Shown here: piece by piece, positions 62,451-64,000 of the stretch | Layout of the letters: the number at the start of each line of letters is the position of its first letter | How positions within the stretch are numbered: the stretch's first letter is position 1 | Source of the DNA: Ichthyophis bannanicus | Taxonomy: Eukaryota > Chordata > Amphibia > Gymnophiona > Ichthyophiidae | Reading direction: 5' to 3' | Assembly: GCA_033557465.1 (NCBI GenBank) | Contig: CM066033.1 | Location: 706,213,637 to 706,277,636 of the forward strand | DNA length: 64,000 bases | Translations under genes and position numbers: made by a program | Notes under the pieces: generated by a model | Databases searched by the model: none | What the model was told of the DNA's origin: nothing | What the model saw: only the letters and a program-made list of their open reading frames with translations

Positions 62451-62789
62451 GATCTCCAGGAACAAGCAGGAATGATTCTTCACACGTGGGAGACGTCGCC
62501 GATGGAGCCCGCACAGGAAATGCTCCCCAGCATCCAATCAGAAAGCCTTAGGGAGCATCCCCCGCGCCTGCGCGGTGGCTTCCCGCCCTTTCTACTGCCT
62601 CTCCCCAGTTTTTCGTTTTCCGCGGAGCAGGCAGGACGTCCCTCCTGCCACCGCAGAAATTTTTCCTTTTTTCTGTAGTCGCGGCTTTCCCGCCGACGGT
62701 GGCACCTCCGTGCCCCCCTTTTTCTTTCTTTCTTTTAATTATTTTTCATTTAATTTTCGTCGCCCCCTCCGGGCGCTGAGGACCGGGGC

Positions 62790-63761
62790 ATGGAGCCTTC
62801 TTCCCCCCAGCCTCACGGCGGGGACTTAATTTTCCACGTGGACTCCAATGCCTGGTGCCTCTCCTGTTTGGGGCCTGACCCTTTTTCCCCGGATTCCCCG
62901 GGCTACAGTGTCGGGAGAAGACCCTCCCTCTTTCAGGTATCCTTCGACGACGTCTTCGCGCCCAAGGCGCGGTCGTCGGGTTGTTCTTCTCTCCAGGATC
63001 AGGTAACCACACAACAGTCTGTTAAGACTAGCCGAGTCTTGAGGGGCGAGTCTCATGCGCGGCATGGCGACGGCTCCGGCCAACCCCTCAAGTCCTCCTT
63101 GGCTGATATACCCCGGCGGGAGTCCTCGGGCTCCAAAGCATTTACGGGGTTTCGGGATGTTCCTGAGGTTCGCTCCTCACAGAACATTCCCGAGCCATGC
63201 CCGAGGGAGGTACCCGCTTCGAGCGGTGCCGATTCCCCGGTATCGGCGTCGGCGTCGAGTGTTTCACTCTTCACCAGGGATCGTCAGCCGGTGTCCTCAG
63301 CGCCTTCGGGGCCGATCGACTCGACCGGGTCTGACCTTCCTACATCCAAGCCATGCTCGGGCGTGGTAGCCGCTCCGGGCGGTACTGAGCCCTCGGCGTC
63401 GGTGTCGAGCGCTCCGCTCCTTACCGAGGATCGTCGGCTGCTGTCCTCGGCGCCTCCGGGGCCGATCGACTCAGTCCAGCCTGGCGTTCCTTCAGCCCTG
63501 CCATGCGCGTGGGCGGTACCCGCTTCGAGCGGTACCGACCCCTCGGCGTCGGTGTCGAGCGTTCCGCTCCTCACCGGGGATTGGCAGCTGCGGTCCTCGG
63601 CGCCTCTGGGGCCGACTGACTCGCGCCGGTATGGCGTTCCTATGGGGGTGGTATCTGCTTTGGGCGGTGCCGACCCGTCGGTGTCGAGTGACCCGCTCCC
63701 CACCGGGGATTGCCAGCCGCTGCCCTCGGCACCTCGGGGGCCGATCGACTCGACTGTCTGA
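62790..63761 (+). CDS. divergent gag-like gene of DIRS-10 with internal repeats
   Basis: A 323-codon frame from ATG at 62790 (MEPSSPQPHGG) to TGA at 63759-63761. Only part of the Cys cluster is kept (NAWCLSCLGPD; the preceding FKKCxxC pair is gone). The DIPRRESSGSKAFTGF block near 63105 matches KLPRREA-SKALTG of DIRS-9. From about residue 135 the protein consists of imperfect repeats with GTDPSASVSSVPLLTGD and APSGPIDS. Similar sequence continues after the stop in a different frame, so the gene may be frameshifted or end early. An alternative start further upstream is not seen. Confidence 0.6.
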   Translation: MEPSSPQPHGGDLIFHVDSNAWCLSCLGPDPFSPDSPGYSVGRRPSLFQVSFDDVFAPKARSSGCSSLQDQVTTQQSVKTSRVLRGESHARHGDGSGQPLKSSLADIPRRESSGSKAFTGFRDVPEVRSSQNIPEPCPREVPASSGADSPVSASASSVSLFTRDRQPVSSAPSGPIDSTGSDLPTSKPCSGVVAAPGGTEPSASVSSAPLLTEDRRLLSSAPPGPIDSVQPGVPSALPCAWAVPASSGTDPSASVSSVPLLTGDWQLRSSAPLGPTDSRRYGVPMGVVSALGGADPSVSSDPLPTGDCQPLPSAPRGPIDSTV

Positions 63762-63990
63762 CGGCCCTACGTTCAGGTCATGCGCGGGGGTAGTACCCGC
63801 TTCGAGGGCGCGGGCGTCGGTAGTTCCGCCCCGCGCCGGGGATGGTCATCTGGCCTCCCTCCCCTCGGGGCCGCTCGCTTCGACCCGCGCCGGGTCGCCG
63901 GTATCCTAGCCCTGCGCAGGGGTGGTACCGGGTTCGAGCGGCGCCGCGCTGCCGGTGACAGCAGGGGCGTCGAGCACGAGGGACCGCCAT
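63180..63990 (+). repeat. tandem repeats within the DIRS-10 gag
   Basis: The word GGGGCCGATCGACTCG or close variants recurs at about 63309, 63459, 63609, 63739 and 63869, giving units of about 150, 150, 130 and 130 bases. Each unit also carries GGTACC or GGTGCC, TCGGTGTCGAG and CGCTCCTCACCGGGGAT. Other DIRS gags in the window lack this array. Confidence 0.75.
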
Positions 63991-64000
63991 CGACCTTCCC

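Larger units (their letters stand above)
62451..64000 (+). mobile_element. DIRS-10: DIRS element, left end and gag only, cut by window end
   Basis: The left end GATCTCCAGGAACAAGCAGG is at 62451. The terminal repeat runs to about 62640 and resembles type Ib (GGAATGATTCTTCACACG, GAAAGCCTTAGGGAGCATCC). The rest of the window is gag coding sequence. High GC and many intact CpG sites suggest low age. Pol and recombinase would lie outside. Confidence 0.8.

Noticed and set aside
1..64000. Exogenous or endogenous virus genome
   Set aside because: No env-like, retroviral protease or integrase domain is seen. RT genes are accompanied by tyrosine recombinases, endonuclease-type LINE ORF2s or a GIY-YIG domain, which mark DIRS, LINE and Penelope-like elements.

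Overview
This 64 kb window looks like vertebrate nuclear DNA, most likely from a large, repeat-rich amphibian-type genome; a caecilian is my guess, which the sequence cannot settle. The evidence is one spliced trypsin-type serine protease exon at 30259-30457 with consensus splice sites, surrounded by vertebrate-type retroelements: DIRS-like tyrosine-recombinase elements, L2, CR1-like and L1/Tx1-like LINEs, a Penelope-like element, an LTR-like unit and tRNA/CORE SINEs. There is no bacterial, organellar or phage content, no CRISPR array and no rRNA.

Layout. 1-5135: DIRS-1, a decayed copy cut off by the window start. 5136-5200: a sliver of host intron. 5201-30178: DIRS-2, split by an L2 LINE (8908-11020), a CR1-like LINE with an intact 953-codon ORF2 (12159-15190), DIRS-3 (15769-20650, lying in the internal complementary region of DIRS-2) and minus-strand DIRS-4 (20949-30169, itself split by a second CR1-like LINE at 22013-25217). 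30179-31330: host intron, exon, intron. 31331-31665: a MITE-like element. 31750-38020: an L2 LINE split by DIRS-5 (32381-37592). 38055-38240: a tRNA-headed SINE. About 38495-57171: an L1/Tx1-type LINE opened in its endonuclease domain by DIRS-6 (40866-43010) and the abutting DIRS-7 (43011-56658). DIRS-7 is split by a 1.3 kb LTR-like unit (47846-55818), that unit by DIRS-8 (48493-55189), and DIRS-8 by a Penelope-like fragment with a GIY-YIG endonuclease and a hammerhead-like motif (50261-54694). 57172-62294: DIRS-9. 62295-62450: a hAT-like end. 62451-64000: DIRS-10, cut off by the window end.

How the DIRS genes work together. Each complete copy carried gag (Cys/His cluster), pol (reverse transcriptase with a YLDD-type box plus RNase H) and a tyrosine recombinase (YR; R, HxxR and Y residues), followed by an internal complementary region (ICR) and a terminal inverted repeat. 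The ICRs equal the reverse complement of right end joined to left end, as expected for DIRS circular intermediates. Three termini types occur: Ia (DIRS-1, -2, -3, -8), Ib (DIRS-5, -7, -9, probably -10) and II (DIRS-4, -6). The YR reading frame stays open far back across pol in another frame. Almost all coding regions carry stops or frameshifts; the clear exceptions are the DIRS-5 gag, the DIRS-4 gag and the CR1-like ORF2 at 12263-15124.

The most striking signal is integration history. Reconstructed junctions suggest that DIRS elements insert without target duplication at TT^A, and that DIRS-3 and DIRS-4, from different families, hit the same position (AGTT^ACTC) in the two inverted copies of the DIRS-2 terminal sequence, while DIRS-7 sits exactly at the end of DIRS-6. 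Right termini also carry a palindrome that contains a consensus splice donor.
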